Source of the DNA: JAVKDP01 sp040222185
Lineage (GTDB): Bacteria; Bacteroidota; Rhodothermia; Balneolales; Balneolaceae
Assembly: GCA_040222185.1 (NCBI GenBank)
Contig: JAVKDP010000107.1
Location: 1-64,000 of the forward strand
Length of the DNA: 64,000 nucleotides
Reading direction: 5' to 3'
In this document: piece after piece, positions 43,562 through 53,240 of the stretch
Layout of the letters: each line of letters opens with the position of its first letter
Position numbering within the stretch: the stretch's first letter is position 1
The notes under the pieces: model-generated
What the model was told of the DNA's origin: nothing
Databases searched by the model: none
What the model saw: the letters and a program-made list of their open reading frames with translations, nothing else
Made by a program: the position numbers and the translations under genes

Positions 43562-43565
43562 GGAG
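43562..43565 (+). promoter_or_regulatory. Shine-Dalgarno site of the ammonium transporter gene
   Basis: GGAG lies 8 nt before the ATG at 43574. Most genes in this window show no such site, in line with weak Shine-Dalgarno use in the phylum, so this strong one fixes the amt start and suggests high translation. Confidence 0.6.
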
Positions 43566-43573
43566 AAAAAATA

Positions 43574-44884
43574 ATGAAACGAATAGCAGCTACCATTTTG
43601 CTAACTATTCTCGCAACCGCCACTGTATACGCACAGGGTACGGAAGCATCAATAAACACTGGCGATACAGCCTGGCTATTGATTGCTACAGCCTTAGTAA
43701 TGCTTATGACCCCTGCCGGACTAGCACTTTTCTATGGTGGTTTAACACAAAACAAGCACGTACTCAATACCATTGGCATGAGCTATATGGCTTTTTGTAC
43801 AGGAACCATTGTCTGGATAGTTGTAGGCTATACACTCGCTTTTGGGGAAGGAAATGCCTTTATAGGAGACTTTAGTAACCTGTTGCTTAATGGAATTTCA
43901 GTGAATGACGTAAGTGGAAGTATTCCTACTATCCTCTTTGTTGCTTTTCAGGGCACTTTTGCTGCTATTGCAGTGGCTATTGTTAGTGGTTCAATCATTG
44001 AACGTGTCCGCTTTTCAACCTGGGGAATTTTTTCTGTTCTATGGGTAATCGTTGTTTATGCTCCAATAGCTCACTGGGTTTGGGGCGGCGGATTCCTTAG
44101 CGAATCTGGAGAAATGGATTTTGCCGGAGGTACTGTAATCCATATTAATGCAGGTATTGCAGGTTTGGTGCTTTCTTATCTGGTCGGGAAAAGAAAAGAA
44201 CACAGTTTGGAAGAGGTTAGAAAACCTTCTTCTATCAAATTTATGATCTTAGGATCTGCCCTGCTTTGGTTTGGCTGGTTCGGATTTAACGGTGGTAGTC
44301 AACTGGCAGCAGATGGTATTGCAGCAAATGCATTGCTAGTAACAAATGTAGCAGCTTGTGCCGGAGCATTGATATGGCTTACCATAGAATGGTTTATTGT
44401 AAAGAAGCCAACTCTTATTGGAATGGCCTCCGGAGCAGTTTCCGGGCTAGTAGGTATTACCCCGGCATCAGGTTTTGTTGATGTCAGCGGAGCATTAGCA
44501 ATAGGTATCATTTCAGGTTTAGTCGGATACTGGGGTGTGGTGCATTTAAAATCAATGATGAAGCATGATGATACATTAGACGCTTTTGGTATCCATGGCC
44601 TGGTTGGTATTGCAGGTGCTTTATTAACTGGTGTTTTTGCCAACCCGGAAGTTAACGGTGGCGCCGGACTCCTTTATGGAAATGCTATGCAACTTTGGGT
44701 TCAGGCCAAAGCTGTTTTGATAACAATTGCTTACTCAGGAGTGGCTACTTTCGTTGTATGGAAGGTATCTGCCCTGGTTACACAAGGTGGGCGTATTAAT
44801 GAAGAGCTGGAACTAGAAGGAATGGATATCGGTTACCATGGAGAACATCATATGGTAATGGAAGAGAAGCAGATTGTTAATTAA
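43574..44884 (+). CDS. amt: Ammonium transporter (Amt family)
   Basis: A 436-aa inner-membrane ammonium channel with 11 expected helices after a cleavable signal peptide (cleavage near VYAQG, residue 20). The twin pore histidines are H190 (VIHINAGIAGL) and H341 (FGIHGLVGIAGAL), and the TPAGLALFYGGL entry motif is present. The cytoplasmic tail is short. No glnK/glnB PII gene is next to it, unlike many bacteria. A strong terminator follows at 44916-44950. Confidence 0.96.
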   Translation: MKRIAATILLTILATATVYAQGTEASINTGDTAWLLIATALVMLMTPAGLALFYGGLTQNKHVLNTIGMSYMAFCTGTIVWIVVGYTLAFGEGNAFIGDFSNLLLNGISVNDVSGSIPTILFVAFQGTFAAIAVAIVSGSIIERVRFSTWGIFSVLWVIVVYAPIAHWVWGGGFLSESGEMDFAGGTVIHINAGIAGLVLSYLVGKRKEHSLEEVRKPSSIKFMILGSALLWFGWFGFNGGSQLAADGIAANALLVTNVAACAGALIWLTIEWFIVKKPTLIGMASGAVSGLVGITPASGFVDVSGALAIGIISGLVGYWGVVHLKSMMKHDDTLDAFGIHGLVGIAGALLTGVFANPEVNGGAGLLYGNAMQLWVQAKAVLITIAYSGVATFVVWKVSALVTQGGRINEELELEGMDIGYHGEHHMVMEEKQIVN

Positions 44885-44915
44885 GTCAAAAGAATTACGA
44901 GACTACTCATCAAGA

Positions 44916-44950
44916 ATCCCCGATTGGTTAGCACTGGTCGGGGATTTTTT
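44916..44950 (+). terminator. Rho-independent terminator after amt
   Basis: ATCCCCGA (44916-44923) pairs with TCGGGGAT (44938-44945), followed by a run of six T (44945-44950). It lies between amt and the convergent oxidoreductase and is oriented for amt. Confidence 0.85.
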
Positions 44951-44953
44951 ATT

Positions 44954-46435
44954 TCAAACGATTCGATCCGGGTCACTGTAATCAGGTATTTCACCCTTAT
45001 ATCCAAAGATTCGCTTAATCCACTTTACAGTTCCTTCACTTTGGTTCTTGATATACCATTGATCTGCAGCCCGGCGGGCGCCCAGTGCCCAACTAGGATA
45101 AGGATGAATAGTGTCGGCAAGCTTTCTTAATGTCACGCCATTCTTCATAGCTAATACGTATTCAGAGATCATCTCAGCGGCATGCGCACCTACAACTGAT
45201 GCCCCATAAATTTTACCTGTTAATTTGCTGGCATAGATTTTAATGAGTCCTGTTGTTTGACCTTCGGTAATTGCACGATCAATTTTGGAATACGGAAACC
45301 GGTAGGTTTCAAACTTTGTACCTTTTGAAACCAGCTCACCTTCTGTTGCGCCAACATGCGCAAGTTCCGGCTCAGTATAGGTAGCCCACGGAACGTGTTT
45401 CGTATCAAGACTCATAGGCAACTTAAGTAGCGCTTTAGTAGTTGCCACTTTTGCCATGTGCTCACTCATATGAGTAAACTGATACCTGCCTGATACATCA
45501 CCTATAGCATAAATATGACTTACATTAGTCTGGCAGGAGTTATTCACTGTAATGCCCTTTTTAGTATAGCTGATACCTGTACTTTCCAGGTTCAATTCTT
45601 CTATGTTTGGCCTGCGCCCGGTTGCCATAAGCAAGTGAGAACCTTCAATAACCCTGGCTTTCCCACCTTGCTCAATATGAACCTGGATTTTATCTCCATT
45701 CCTCGAGATTTTTTTTATCGAAGAACCCAGTTCAAAACTTACTCCCTGACTCTTAAGTTCATCCATTAATATTTGAACCAGCTCTGCATCATCATTTTGC
45801 ATGATTTGATCCGCCATATCAATAATCACCGGCTTCGACCCAAGGTTTGCAAAGGCCTGACTCATTTCAATACCAATAGGTCCGCCACCAATAATCATTA
45901 ACTCCTCTGGAAACTGATCTATTTCAAACAAAGACTCATTGGTTAAATATTCCACTGAATCCAAGCCTTCGATGGGTGGTACAGCTGCCCGGGCACCTGT
46001 GGCAATAAAAAAATACTTTCCGGTTACAGTTCGGGTTGTTCCATCGTGAAGTTTAATCTCGATGGTATGCTTATCCTTAAAAGCTCCTTTTCCGAATACA
46101 ACCTCAATTCCCATCTCTTCGAATATTTCCGGGCGATCAGCATCTTCATACACTTCTTCTCTTACTTTGTGTACATGTTTGATCACGTTCTGAAAGTTTA
46201 TTTCAGGTTCAGAATCAATTAGTCCGTAGGTACTTGCTGTCTTAATCTGGTGAGCTACCTTACCTGCCTTTAGAATCACTTTGCTAGGTACGCAGCCTGT
46301 CCATGTACAATCACCACCCAGCAAGTGAGATTCAATCATCATCGTTTTAGCCCCTAAATTAGCAGCAATACCAGACGCTGTTAAACCTGCTGCACCACCA
46401 CCTATAACTATAGCATCAAATTCGAATTTTGACAT
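44954..46435 (-). CDS. FAD-dependent pyridine nucleotide-disulfide oxidoreductase (mercuric reductase/lipoamide dehydrogenase-like)
   Basis: A 493-aa class I flavoprotein disulfide reductase. FAD binding is seen in AIVIGGGAAGLTASGIAA, the redox-active disulfide in GGDCTWTGCVPSK (C43, C48), the NAD(P)H site in LMIIGGGPIGIEMSQAFANLG, the second FAD motif in HIYAIGDVSG, and the dimer-interface motif in TIHPYPSWALGARRAADQ. The WTGCVPSK form and HPYPS ending are those of MerA-like oxidoreductases of unknown substrate rather than true lipoamide dehydrogenase. It lacks the metal-chaperone domain and C-terminal vicinal cysteines of MerA, so mercury reduction is not supported. Confidence 0.9.
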   Translation of the reverse strand: MSKFEFDAIVIGGGAAGLTASGIAANLGAKTMMIESHLLGGDCTWTGCVPSKVILKAGKVAHQIKTASTYGLIDSEPEINFQNVIKHVHKVREEVYEDADRPEIFEEMGIEVVFGKGAFKDKHTIEIKLHDGTTRTVTGKYFFIATGARAAVPPIEGLDSVEYLTNESLFEIDQFPEELMIIGGGPIGIEMSQAFANLGSKPVIIDMADQIMQNDDAELVQILMDELKSQGVSFELGSSIKKISRNGDKIQVHIEQGGKARVIEGSHLLMATGRRPNIEELNLESTGISYTKKGITVNNSCQTNVSHIYAIGDVSGRYQFTHMSEHMAKVATTKALLKLPMSLDTKHVPWATYTEPELAHVGATEGELVSKGTKFETYRFPYSKIDRAITEGQTTGLIKIYASKLTGKIYGASVVGAHAAEMISEYVLAMKNGVTLRKLADTIHPYPSWALGARRAADQWYIKNQSEGTVKWIKRIFGYKGEIPDYSDPDRIV

Positions 46436-46525
46436 TTACTTTTACCCTTGATTCGAGATTTACTCCTCAAGATACACTTCTTTTAAGTGCTATAATTATA
46501 ACAAAATCATAAAATTTAGCAGGTA

Positions 46526-49186
46526 TTAAACCGATTCACTTTTTATTTCTTTCCCATGCTTTATTACAGCCTGGGCTATAGCCAAGTGAGCTATCGGAAC
46601 CCTGTATGGTGAACAGGAAACATAGTTCATGCCCAGTTTATAACAGAAATCGATACTCGCCGGGTCTCCACCATGCTCACCACAAATACCAACCTTTAAA
46701 TTCGGGTTTTCAGCAAGGCCAAGCTCAGTTCCTAAATGAACAAGCTCGCCAACACCTCTTATATCCAGGGTCTGGAATGGGTCATCTCTCAATATACCTT
46801 CATCAAGGTAGTAAGGGATAAACTTGGTTGCATCGTCCCGGCTATATCCAAGCGTCATTTGAGTCAAATCATTTGTACCAAATGAGAAGAATTCGGCTTC
46901 TTTAGCGATTTCATTGGCAACAAGCGCAGCGCGGGGTACTTCGATCATGGTTCCAATTTTGAAATCAACCCTGCTACCCATCTCACCAAATACTTTCTCA
47001 GCTGTTTGCTCGATAATAGCTCTCTGGTTGATAAACTCACGAACCGTTCCGATAAGTGGAATCATTATTTCAGGTACCGCCACTATATCATCTTCAAGTA
47101 ATTCAATAGCCGACTCCATGATAGCCCTCGTCTGCATCTCCGTGATTTCCGGATGAGTAATCCCAAGCCTGCAACCTCTGTGCCCAAGCATAGGGTTGAA
47201 CTCTTTCAATGCTTCTACTTTTCGTGCAAGCCTTTCTTTTGTAATCCCAAGCTGACCAGCCACTTCTTTTATCTCACTTTTGGTGTGAGGTAGAAATTCA
47301 TGTAGCGGTGGATCCAGGAGCCGAATGGTAACAGGAAGGCCATTCATTTCTTTAAAGATACCTTTGAAATCTTCTTTTTGATATGGAAGCAGATGAGCAA
47401 GAGCTTCCCTTCGTTCCTGTTCTGATTCTGACACGATCATTTTACGCATAGCAATTACTCGATCATCTTTGAAGAACATATGTTCCGTTCTTGCAAGGCC
47501 AATACCTTTAGCACCAAGTGATCTTGAAAGGGAAGCATCTTCAGGAGTTTCCGCATTAGCTCTTACTTCCATTCGTTCGTATCCGGCAACCCATCTCATA
47601 AATGTTTCATATTCTTCGCTGAGCGTTGGAGGATGCATCTTCTTCTGGCCTTCAATTACCAGTCCACGGGTCCCGTCAATGGAAATCCAGTCTCCTTTTT
47701 TAACAGTTACCTCACCGTTGGTAAATGTCTTGGTCTTGTAATTAATGATGATATCACTACACCCTGCAACGCAAGGTTTGCCCCATCCCCGGGCTACAAC
47801 TGCAGCATGACTTGTCATACCTCCGCGTGATGTTAGTATACCTTCAGCTGAAGACATCCCTCCTACATCTTCCGGGCTGGTTTCAATTCTCACCAGGATT
47901 ACCATTTCTCCGTTTTCTGCTGCTTTCTCAGCTGTTTTCGAATCGAATACAACCTTACCTACCGCTGCGCCCGGCGAAGCAGGCAATCCGCGTCCAAGCA
48001 CTTTCTTCTCTAGCACATCCACTGTAGAAAACTGGGGATGTAGCAACTGCTCGATGTGCTCAGGATCAACCAGTGAGCTAATAGCTTCTTCTTTCGTAAT
48101 TACGTCCTGGTTTACAAGATCCACAGCAATTTTTACTGCCGCTGTTCCTGTTCTCTTACCATTCCTGGTTTGCAGGATGTAGAGCTTACCCTCCTGGATA
48201 GTAAATTCGATATCCTGCATGTTTTTATAATGCCCTTCCAATTTACTTGTGTATCGGCAAAGTTCGTCGTACATCTCAGGCATTTGCCTTTTCATCTCCC
48301 GAATAGACTGTGGGGTTCGTATCCCAGCCACAACATCTTCTCCCTGGGCATTTACTAAATACTCACCGTATAATTCATGAAGCCCTGATGATGGGTTTCG
48401 TGTAAAGCAAACTCCGGTTGCACTGTTAGAATCCATGTTACCAAACACCATTGCCTGAACGTTTACACCCGTTCCTACCAGGCCCGAAATATGGCTGATC
48501 TCTCTATATTTGATTGCCCTGCTACTATTCCAGGATGAGAAAACAGCGTTTATTGCGAACTTAAGTTGCTCAATCGGACTTTCAGGAAACATATGACCTG
48601 TATGTTTCCTGTAAATCGCTTTGTACCTATCGGTCAAAACCTTTAGGTGATCTGCAGTAAGGTTTACATCGTCTTTAACACCAACTTCCTGTTTAAGATG
48701 TTCAATGGCATCTTCAAAATGTTCATGGCTCACCCCCATTACCACATCACCAAACATGTCAATAAAACGGCGGTAACTATCATATACAAAACGCTCGTTT
48801 CCCGTTTTTGCAATCAGGGCTTCTACTACCTGATCGTTGATACCCAGGTTTAAAATGGTATCCATCATACCCGGCATTGAAACGGCTGCACCTGAACGAA
48901 CTGAAATCAATAACGGATTTTTACTATCTCCTAACCTCAAACCCATTTCAGATTCAATGTGGAAGATTCCTGACTTTATTTGCTCTTCTAGTCCGTCAGG
49001 CCAGGCAAGCGCGTGATCAATTGCATGCCTACATGCTTCTGTTGAAATGGTAAACCCCGGGGGGACCGGAATTCCTATATTACACATTTCGGCAAGATTT
49101 GCTCCTTTACCTCCTATTAACTCACTCATTGTACGGTTGCCATCCGTAACCTTTCCAAATCTATACACAAACTTTGACTCATCCAT
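46526..49186 (-). CDS. ppdK: Pyruvate, phosphate dikinase
   Basis: PPDK interconverts pyruvate, ATP and phosphate with PEP, AMP and pyrophosphate, linking glycolysis and gluconeogenesis. The 886-aa protein has the N-terminal ATP-grasp domain (SELIGGKGANLAEMCNIG, ISVRSGAAVSMPGMMDTILNLG), the central phosphohistidine domain (ILTSRGGMTSHAAVVARGWG) and the C-terminal PEP/pyruvate barrel (GIGLARTEHMFF, PMLGHRGCRLGI, FFSFGTNDLTQMTLGYSRDD, VGICGEHGGDP). No regulatory PPDK kinase gene is adjacent. It is a single transcription unit by spacing. Confidence 0.97.
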   Translation of the reverse strand: MDESKFVYRFGKVTDGNRTMSELIGGKGANLAEMCNIGIPVPPGFTISTEACRHAIDHALAWPDGLEEQIKSGIFHIESEMGLRLGDSKNPLLISVRSGAAVSMPGMMDTILNLGINDQVVEALIAKTGNERFVYDSYRRFIDMFGDVVMGVSHEHFEDAIEHLKQEVGVKDDVNLTADHLKVLTDRYKAIYRKHTGHMFPESPIEQLKFAINAVFSSWNSSRAIKYREISHISGLVGTGVNVQAMVFGNMDSNSATGVCFTRNPSSGLHELYGEYLVNAQGEDVVAGIRTPQSIREMKRQMPEMYDELCRYTSKLEGHYKNMQDIEFTIQEGKLYILQTRNGKRTGTAAVKIAVDLVNQDVITKEEAISSLVDPEHIEQLLHPQFSTVDVLEKKVLGRGLPASPGAAVGKVVFDSKTAEKAAENGEMVILVRIETSPEDVGGMSSAEGILTSRGGMTSHAAVVARGWGKPCVAGCSDIIINYKTKTFTNGEVTVKKGDWISIDGTRGLVIEGQKKMHPPTLSEEYETFMRWVAGYERMEVRANAETPEDASLSRSLGAKGIGLARTEHMFFKDDRVIAMRKMIVSESEQERREALAHLLPYQKEDFKGIFKEMNGLPVTIRLLDPPLHEFLPHTKSEIKEVAGQLGITKERLARKVEALKEFNPMLGHRGCRLGITHPEITEMQTRAIMESAIELLEDDIVAVPEIMIPLIGTVREFINQRAIIEQTAEKVFGEMGSRVDFKIGTMIEVPRAALVANEIAKEAEFFSFGTNDLTQMTLGYSRDDATKFIPYYLDEGILRDDPFQTLDIRGVGELVHLGTELGLAENPNLKVGICGEHGGDPASIDFCYKLGMNYVSCSPYRVPIAHLAIAQAVIKHGKEIKSESV

Positions 49187-49323
49187 CTTAACCTCGCCTA
49201 TTTAATTAACATTTATGGCTCTTAGATCACTAAATGTTTTAAATAAGAGTCACAATAAGTTCCTTTTAAAACTCATTATGAAAGTCGGCGATGGATATGA
49301 AGATAATATGTAGAAGGGGTTTT

Positions 49324-49665
49324 CTACTCTTCCTGTACAGGTTCCTTAAGCTTTGATTTTAGCTTCTTCATTACAGAATAAGTGCCATAAATCATCATAA
49401 AAGCAATTATTCCATACACCCACCAGGCTACATTTCTACCGAATACAGCAACATAAAGCGCCGGGAGAATAAAGAAAAACAAGGTGCTTATAACAGGAAG
49501 AGCTATTTCTTTATTCTTTCGGTGATTACGAACCGCCCAAACCATAGAACCCATATAAGGGGGAATGGAGCCCACATAAAGAATAGCGAAAATGATCGGG
49601 TTTACATTATGTTCTAATCCCAGTTCAGATATTTTGACCCAGCTATCCTGGAGAAATTCGATCAT
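49324..49665 (-). CDS. Small membrane protein, paralogue of the gene upstream
   Basis: A 113-aa protein with three hydrophobic segments and a charged tail (KKLKSKLKEPVQEE). It shares with the 110-aa protein 5 bp upstream the motifs VNPIIFAILYVGSIP and GRNVAWWVYGIIA, at the same positions, so the two are tandem duplicates. I do not recognise the family. Charged residues between helices 1 and 2 (RNHRKNKE) suggest a cytoplasmic loop. Confidence 0.7.
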   Translation of the reverse strand: MIEFLQDSWVKISELGLEHNVNPIIFAILYVGSIPPYMGSMVWAVRNHRKNKEIALPVISTLFFFILPALYVAVFGRNVAWWVYGIIAFMMIYGTYSVMKKLKSKLKEPVQEE

Positions 49666-49670
49666 ATATT

Positions 49671-50003
49671 CTAGTCGGCTTCTTTGATTTTACCTTGCAC
49701 TTTTTTGTAGGTAGAGAACGCCCCTCCAGCTACCAGTGCAATGATAAAAAGATACACCCAAAATGGCACATTCCTACCAGCTATTATGAGATAAAGATAA
49801 GCGGATACGAAAAAGAACCCAGAACTCAGTGCAGGTAGTACTATCGATTTCTTTTGCTTAAAATTCTTTACCAGCCAACCAATTGATAGTGTAAAAAAAG
49901 GAATAGCACCTACATAGATACTACCGAAAATAATAGGGTTTACACCATAATTTTCGCCAAGGCTCAAAAACCAGACTCTTACTGTCTCAAACAATTCTGC
50001 CAT
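49671..50003 (-). CDS. Small membrane protein, paralogue of the gene downstream
   Basis: A 110-aa protein with three to four hydrophobic segments. It matches its neighbour in the N-terminal helix, in VNPIIFGSIYVGAIP and in GRNVPFWVYLFIIA, and ends KVQGKIKEAD. The function is unknown. The pair may form a hetero-oligomer in the inner membrane, but this rests only on their tandem order and similar build. Confidence 0.7.
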   Translation of the reverse strand: MAELFETVRVWFLSLGENYGVNPIIFGSIYVGAIPFFTLSIGWLVKNFKQKKSIVLPALSSGFFFVSAYLYLIIAGRNVPFWVYLFIIALVAGGAFSTYKKVQGKIKEAD

Positions 50004-50118
50004 TTGTAATACTATTTAAATGCTTTTTACTTTTATGAGATAATTAATGATCATTATAGCAGTTTATTGATATTATTATATCACAGTTTCATAACTTATC
50101 AGGGATTCATTTCTACTC

Positions 50119-50427
50119 TTGAAAAGATTTTACTCACATATCAGCTATTTCTTTGCTCTGGCAGCCATCGTTGGACTTTTTGGTTCAATTATGCACTATC
50201 ACAGTGAAGGCTTGGAATGTATTACACATGCCAATGAAGCGCATTATGTACAGAATGATGACCTCTGTCCAATATGTACTTTAGTTGTTGATGAGGATTT
50301 CGAATCCAACTTAAGCTCTGATGGATTCATTTCCCCTGAGGGAGACGTTATTGATTACCCGGTTAATCCTGATTCTCAATTTACTCCCTTAATGAAGCTC
50401 GGTAGAGCTCCCCCTTCTTTGTCTTAA
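50119..50427 (+). CDS. Small secreted/membrane protein with His-Cys metal-binding-like motifs
   Basis: A 102-aa protein starting at TTG 50119. A hydrophobic N-terminal segment (FFALAAIVGLFGSI) is followed by a short extracytoplasmic region rich in possible metal ligands: HYHSEGLECITHANEAH and CPICTLV. It then ends in a low-complexity tail with several prolines. The build is like the short DUF2946-type proteins seen next to copper or zinc uptake receptors. It is the first gene before a histidine-bearing lipoprotein and a ZnuD-like TonB receptor, so a metal-linked role is likely but inferred. Confidence 0.65.
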   Translation: MKRFYSHISYFFALAAIVGLFGSIMHYHSEGLECITHANEAHYVQNDDLCPICTLVVDEDFESNLSSDGFISPEGDVIDYPVNPDSQFTPLMKLGRAPPSLS

Positions 50428-50496
50428 TACTCCAACCCTCGATAGTTACTCTATCGAACACTTTATTCAATTTCTAATTAAATAATTCATTAAGAC

Positions 50497-50964
50497 ATGA
50501 AAAATTCATTTTACTATGCAGCTAAGTCTGCCCTATTATTCTCATTTATTCTTTTATTTGTTGCTTCCTGCTCAACTGATAGTGATGATCATCACGAAGA
50601 AGAGGAACCTGTAGGTTTAAGAGTTAAATTAAACGGTACTACAGTAGTTGAACAAGATGCAAATCAAACCATTACGGGTACTATAAGTTTAACAGCAGGA
50701 GCTTCAGCAAGCTTCACAGTTTTATTTATTTCTGAAGATGGCGATGAATTTACTCCTGAAGTAGATGAACATTCTATTACTGTTGTTTCAGGAAGCACTG
50801 ATTTTACTGTTTCTAATGTAAATTCTGACTCTGCACCTTTTGGTTTTGACCTGGCTGCCTCCGCAAATGCAACCGATAATAGTACCATCACGATTACTAT
50901 GAATCACGAAGGCGCACCCGAGTTTGTATCACAAGCACTTCCTGTTACAGTTAGTGCGAACTAA
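50497..50964 (+). CDS. Lipoprotein with acidic His-containing N-terminal segment, putative metal capture
   Basis: A 155-aa lipoprotein (signal peptide, lipobox VASC, cysteine about residue 25). Directly after the lipid anchor comes STDSDDHHEEEEPVGLRVKL, an acidic, histidine-containing stretch that could bind a divalent cation. The rest is predicted as a beta-sandwich rich in Ser/Thr (TGTISLTAGASASFTVLF, STDFTVSNVNSDSA). It lies 5 bp before the TonB receptor and is probably co-transcribed. I do not recognise a named family. Confidence 0.65.
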   Translation: MKNSFYYAAKSALLFSFILLFVASCSTDSDDHHEEEEPVGLRVKLNGTTVVEQDANQTITGTISLTAGASASFTVLFISEDGDEFTPEVDEHSITVVSGSTDFTVSNVNSDSAPFGFDLAASANATDNSTITITMNHEGAPEFVSQALPVTVSAN

Positions 50965-50969
50965 TACTC

Positions 50970-53240
50970 GTGTTAATTAAAAAACTGCTTTTAGCAACTC
51001 TGCTCAGTGCGGTACTTAGCGTACCGTTACTTGGGCAGAGTTCATCTTTATCTATAAACGGGATCATTGTTGACTCCCAACTAAAAAGGCCTATTCCCTT
51101 TGCTTATATCCATGTTGAAGAGTTAAACCGGACAGCCGTTTCCTCTATTAATGGTGAATTTTCGATTAAGGGATTACCATCAGGTTCATATACCTTAACT
51201 GCTCACAGGATTGGATACAGAACACAATCCAGAATTATTGAGTTAACTGATGTAGACCTTGAAATTATAATTGAGCTGAATGTATCAGTCTTGAGTTCAG
51301 AAGCTATTGAAGTTGTTGGAACCAATGATGAACTCACTGGTTCAGGTCTCGATCACGCTTCAAAAAAGATATTTGGCTCAGATTTGAGAAGGAACCTTGG
51401 CTCTACCCTTTCCGAAACACTGACAAATCTTCCCGGATTTGACCAGAGAACCATGGGTAGTGCTCCAGGCCGACCTGTAATTCGTGGTTTAGGCGATGAA
51501 CGTGTTGTTATACTTCAGGATGGGATTTCATCCGGGGATATTTCGTCTCAATCCTCTGATCATGCGGTAACTATAGATCCGATCTCAGCATCAGAAGTTG
51601 AAATTGCACGTGGTCCCGCAGCACTGGCTTATGGGGCTAACGCAATTGGTGGTGTGATCAACGTGGTAAAAAACCAGATTCAAACAACCCTACCCTCTCG
51701 TTTAACAGGTACTTTTTCATTAAACGGACAAACCGTAAATACGGGAGTTTCCTCTGCTATAAATATGTCGATGCCAGTAGGTACTTTTGCTATCCAGGCC
51801 GATATAAACGGAAAATACGCATTAGACACTAATACCCCATTAGGCAAAATTGACAACACTTTTTATCAGAATACGAACGACGCTATTGGAATCAGCTGGA
51901 TTCGCCCCTGGGGATATGCCGGTTTGGCAAGCAGTGTTTATTTAAGTGACTATGGTATTCCACCAGACCCGAATGGCCATCCCAATGGTGTGGATATCCA
52001 ACTCCGAAAATATCAACTGGATTCACGCTCAGAAGTCATCATAAATAAACCATTCCTTAAAGTGGTTGAAATTGATGCTTCCTTTAAGAATTACAATCAT
52101 AAAGAAATTGAGAAAAGAAGTAATGGAGATCGTGGCAGTATTGGAACAGAGTTCACCCTCCTGACTACTAACTTTGATATAAGGGCTAAACACGGATCAT
52201 TAGGTTTTTTAGAAAGTGGATCATTTGGTATTTCATCTGAAATTGAAGACTACACTGTATTTGGTGCAAATACCCCTCCCTCCAATAACTATAAAATCGG
52301 GGCTTATATCATCGAAGAGTTCGATTTCCGGGCACTTCATGTAGAAGGTGGATTGAGAGCCGACTTTGTACAATCTACTACCTCATCAAGAGATTTGTTT
52401 TACCCAAGAGGAGTCCAGGTTGGGTCTATAGATTCTACCTTTTATAAAGATCGTAGTTTTGGGGCTTTATCTGGATCTGTAACGGCTATTTATGACTTAG
52501 GAAATGGAGTTTCAATAGGAAGCACCATTTTACGATCATTCAGAGCTCCAACATTAGAAGAGTTATACTCCGAAGGTCCTCATCTTGCTTCGTATTCCTT
52601 CGAAGTTGGAAACCCGGACCTTAAACCAGAAAGAGCATGGGCCAAAGAGGTATTTGCAGGGTATTCTACTAATACTCTCAATGCAAATATCGCTTTCTTC
52701 CATAATAGCTTTGATAATTATCTTTATTCACGAAATACTGGCCGTGCTAGTTTTTCCCGTCCTGATCTTCAAGATTATCAATTCGTTGGAACAGAAGCAG
52801 AGCTTTATGGAATGGAACTATCCGGTGAAGTACAATTATCCAAAAGCATTGTGTTTAATGCCTCTGCCAGTTACACCATTGGTGAACAGGATACGATTGG
52901 AGTGGATGGCGAGTCCGCGAAAAGCCCCCTGCCCCAAATCCCTCCTTTTAAAGCGACCACATCTATTAGGTACATCAAGGACGGTTTTGAAGTTGGCTCA
53001 AGAGTAAAATTTTCGGGCGAACAAACCAGGACTGATGAATTTGAAAGCAATACTGATAGTTATACCCTTCTGGATATATTTATTCAACACCGATTCACCT
53101 CAAAGAAATTGCTTCATACATTTTCTCTAAACGTGAATAACCTGCTGGATGAAACCTATTACAATCACCTTTCCAGGATTAAGGATTTAAGAGCAGAACC
53201 AGGTCGTAATATCAGTCTTCTATACCGGGTATATTTCTAA
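50970..53240 (+). CDS. TonB-dependent outer-membrane receptor, ZnuD-like
   Basis: A 756-aa receptor starting at GTG 50970. After the signal peptide comes a carboxypeptidase-regulatory-like domain (about 25-100: IIVDSQLKRPIPFAYIHVEE, GEFSIKGLPSGSYTLTAHR). A plug domain follows (about 120-235, VIRGLGDERVVILQDG, SSDHAVTIDP, ARGPAALAYGANAIGGVINV), then a barrel ending in RVYF with the usual terminal aromatic residue. The DHAV stretch after the plug's first half is typical of ZnuD-type zinc receptors. Two upstream genes with metal-ligand motifs support divalent-metal uptake; zinc versus copper cannot be told. It ends 28 bp inside the convergent HTH gene. Confidence 0.88.
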   Translation: MLIKKLLLATLLSAVLSVPLLGQSSSLSINGIIVDSQLKRPIPFAYIHVEELNRTAVSSINGEFSIKGLPSGSYTLTAHRIGYRTQSRIIELTDVDLEIIIELNVSVLSSEAIEVVGTNDELTGSGLDHASKKIFGSDLRRNLGSTLSETLTNLPGFDQRTMGSAPGRPVIRGLGDERVVILQDGISSGDISSQSSDHAVTIDPISASEVEIARGPAALAYGANAIGGVINVVKNQIQTTLPSRLTGTFSLNGQTVNTGVSSAINMSMPVGTFAIQADINGKYALDTNTPLGKIDNTFYQNTNDAIGISWIRPWGYAGLASSVYLSDYGIPPDPNGHPNGVDIQLRKYQLDSRSEVIINKPFLKVVEIDASFKNYNHKEIEKRSNGDRGSIGTEFTLLTTNFDIRAKHGSLGFLESGSFGISSEIEDYTVFGANTPPSNNYKIGAYIIEEFDFRALHVEGGLRADFVQSTTSSRDLFYPRGVQVGSIDSTFYKDRSFGALSGSVTAIYDLGNGVSIGSTILRSFRAPTLEELYSEGPHLASYSFEVGNPDLKPERAWAKEVFAGYSTNTLNANIAFFHNSFDNYLYSRNTGRASFSRPDLQDYQFVGTEAELYGMELSGEVQLSKSIVFNASASYTIGEQDTIGVDGESAKSPLPQIPPFKATTSIRYIKDGFEVGSRVKFSGEQTRTDEFESNTDSYTLLDIFIQHRFTSKKLLHTFSLNVNNLLDETYYNHLSRIKDLRAEPGRNISLLYRVYF

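Noticed and set aside
44954..46435. Mercuric reductase
   Set aside because: It lacks the N-terminal metal-binding domain and the C-terminal vicinal cysteines, and no mer genes are near; only the flavoprotein fold is supported.
52585..53007. 140-aa plus-strand frame inside the TonB receptor
   Set aside because: It is a shifted frame of the receptor barrel with no domain, and the receptor frame is strongly supported there.
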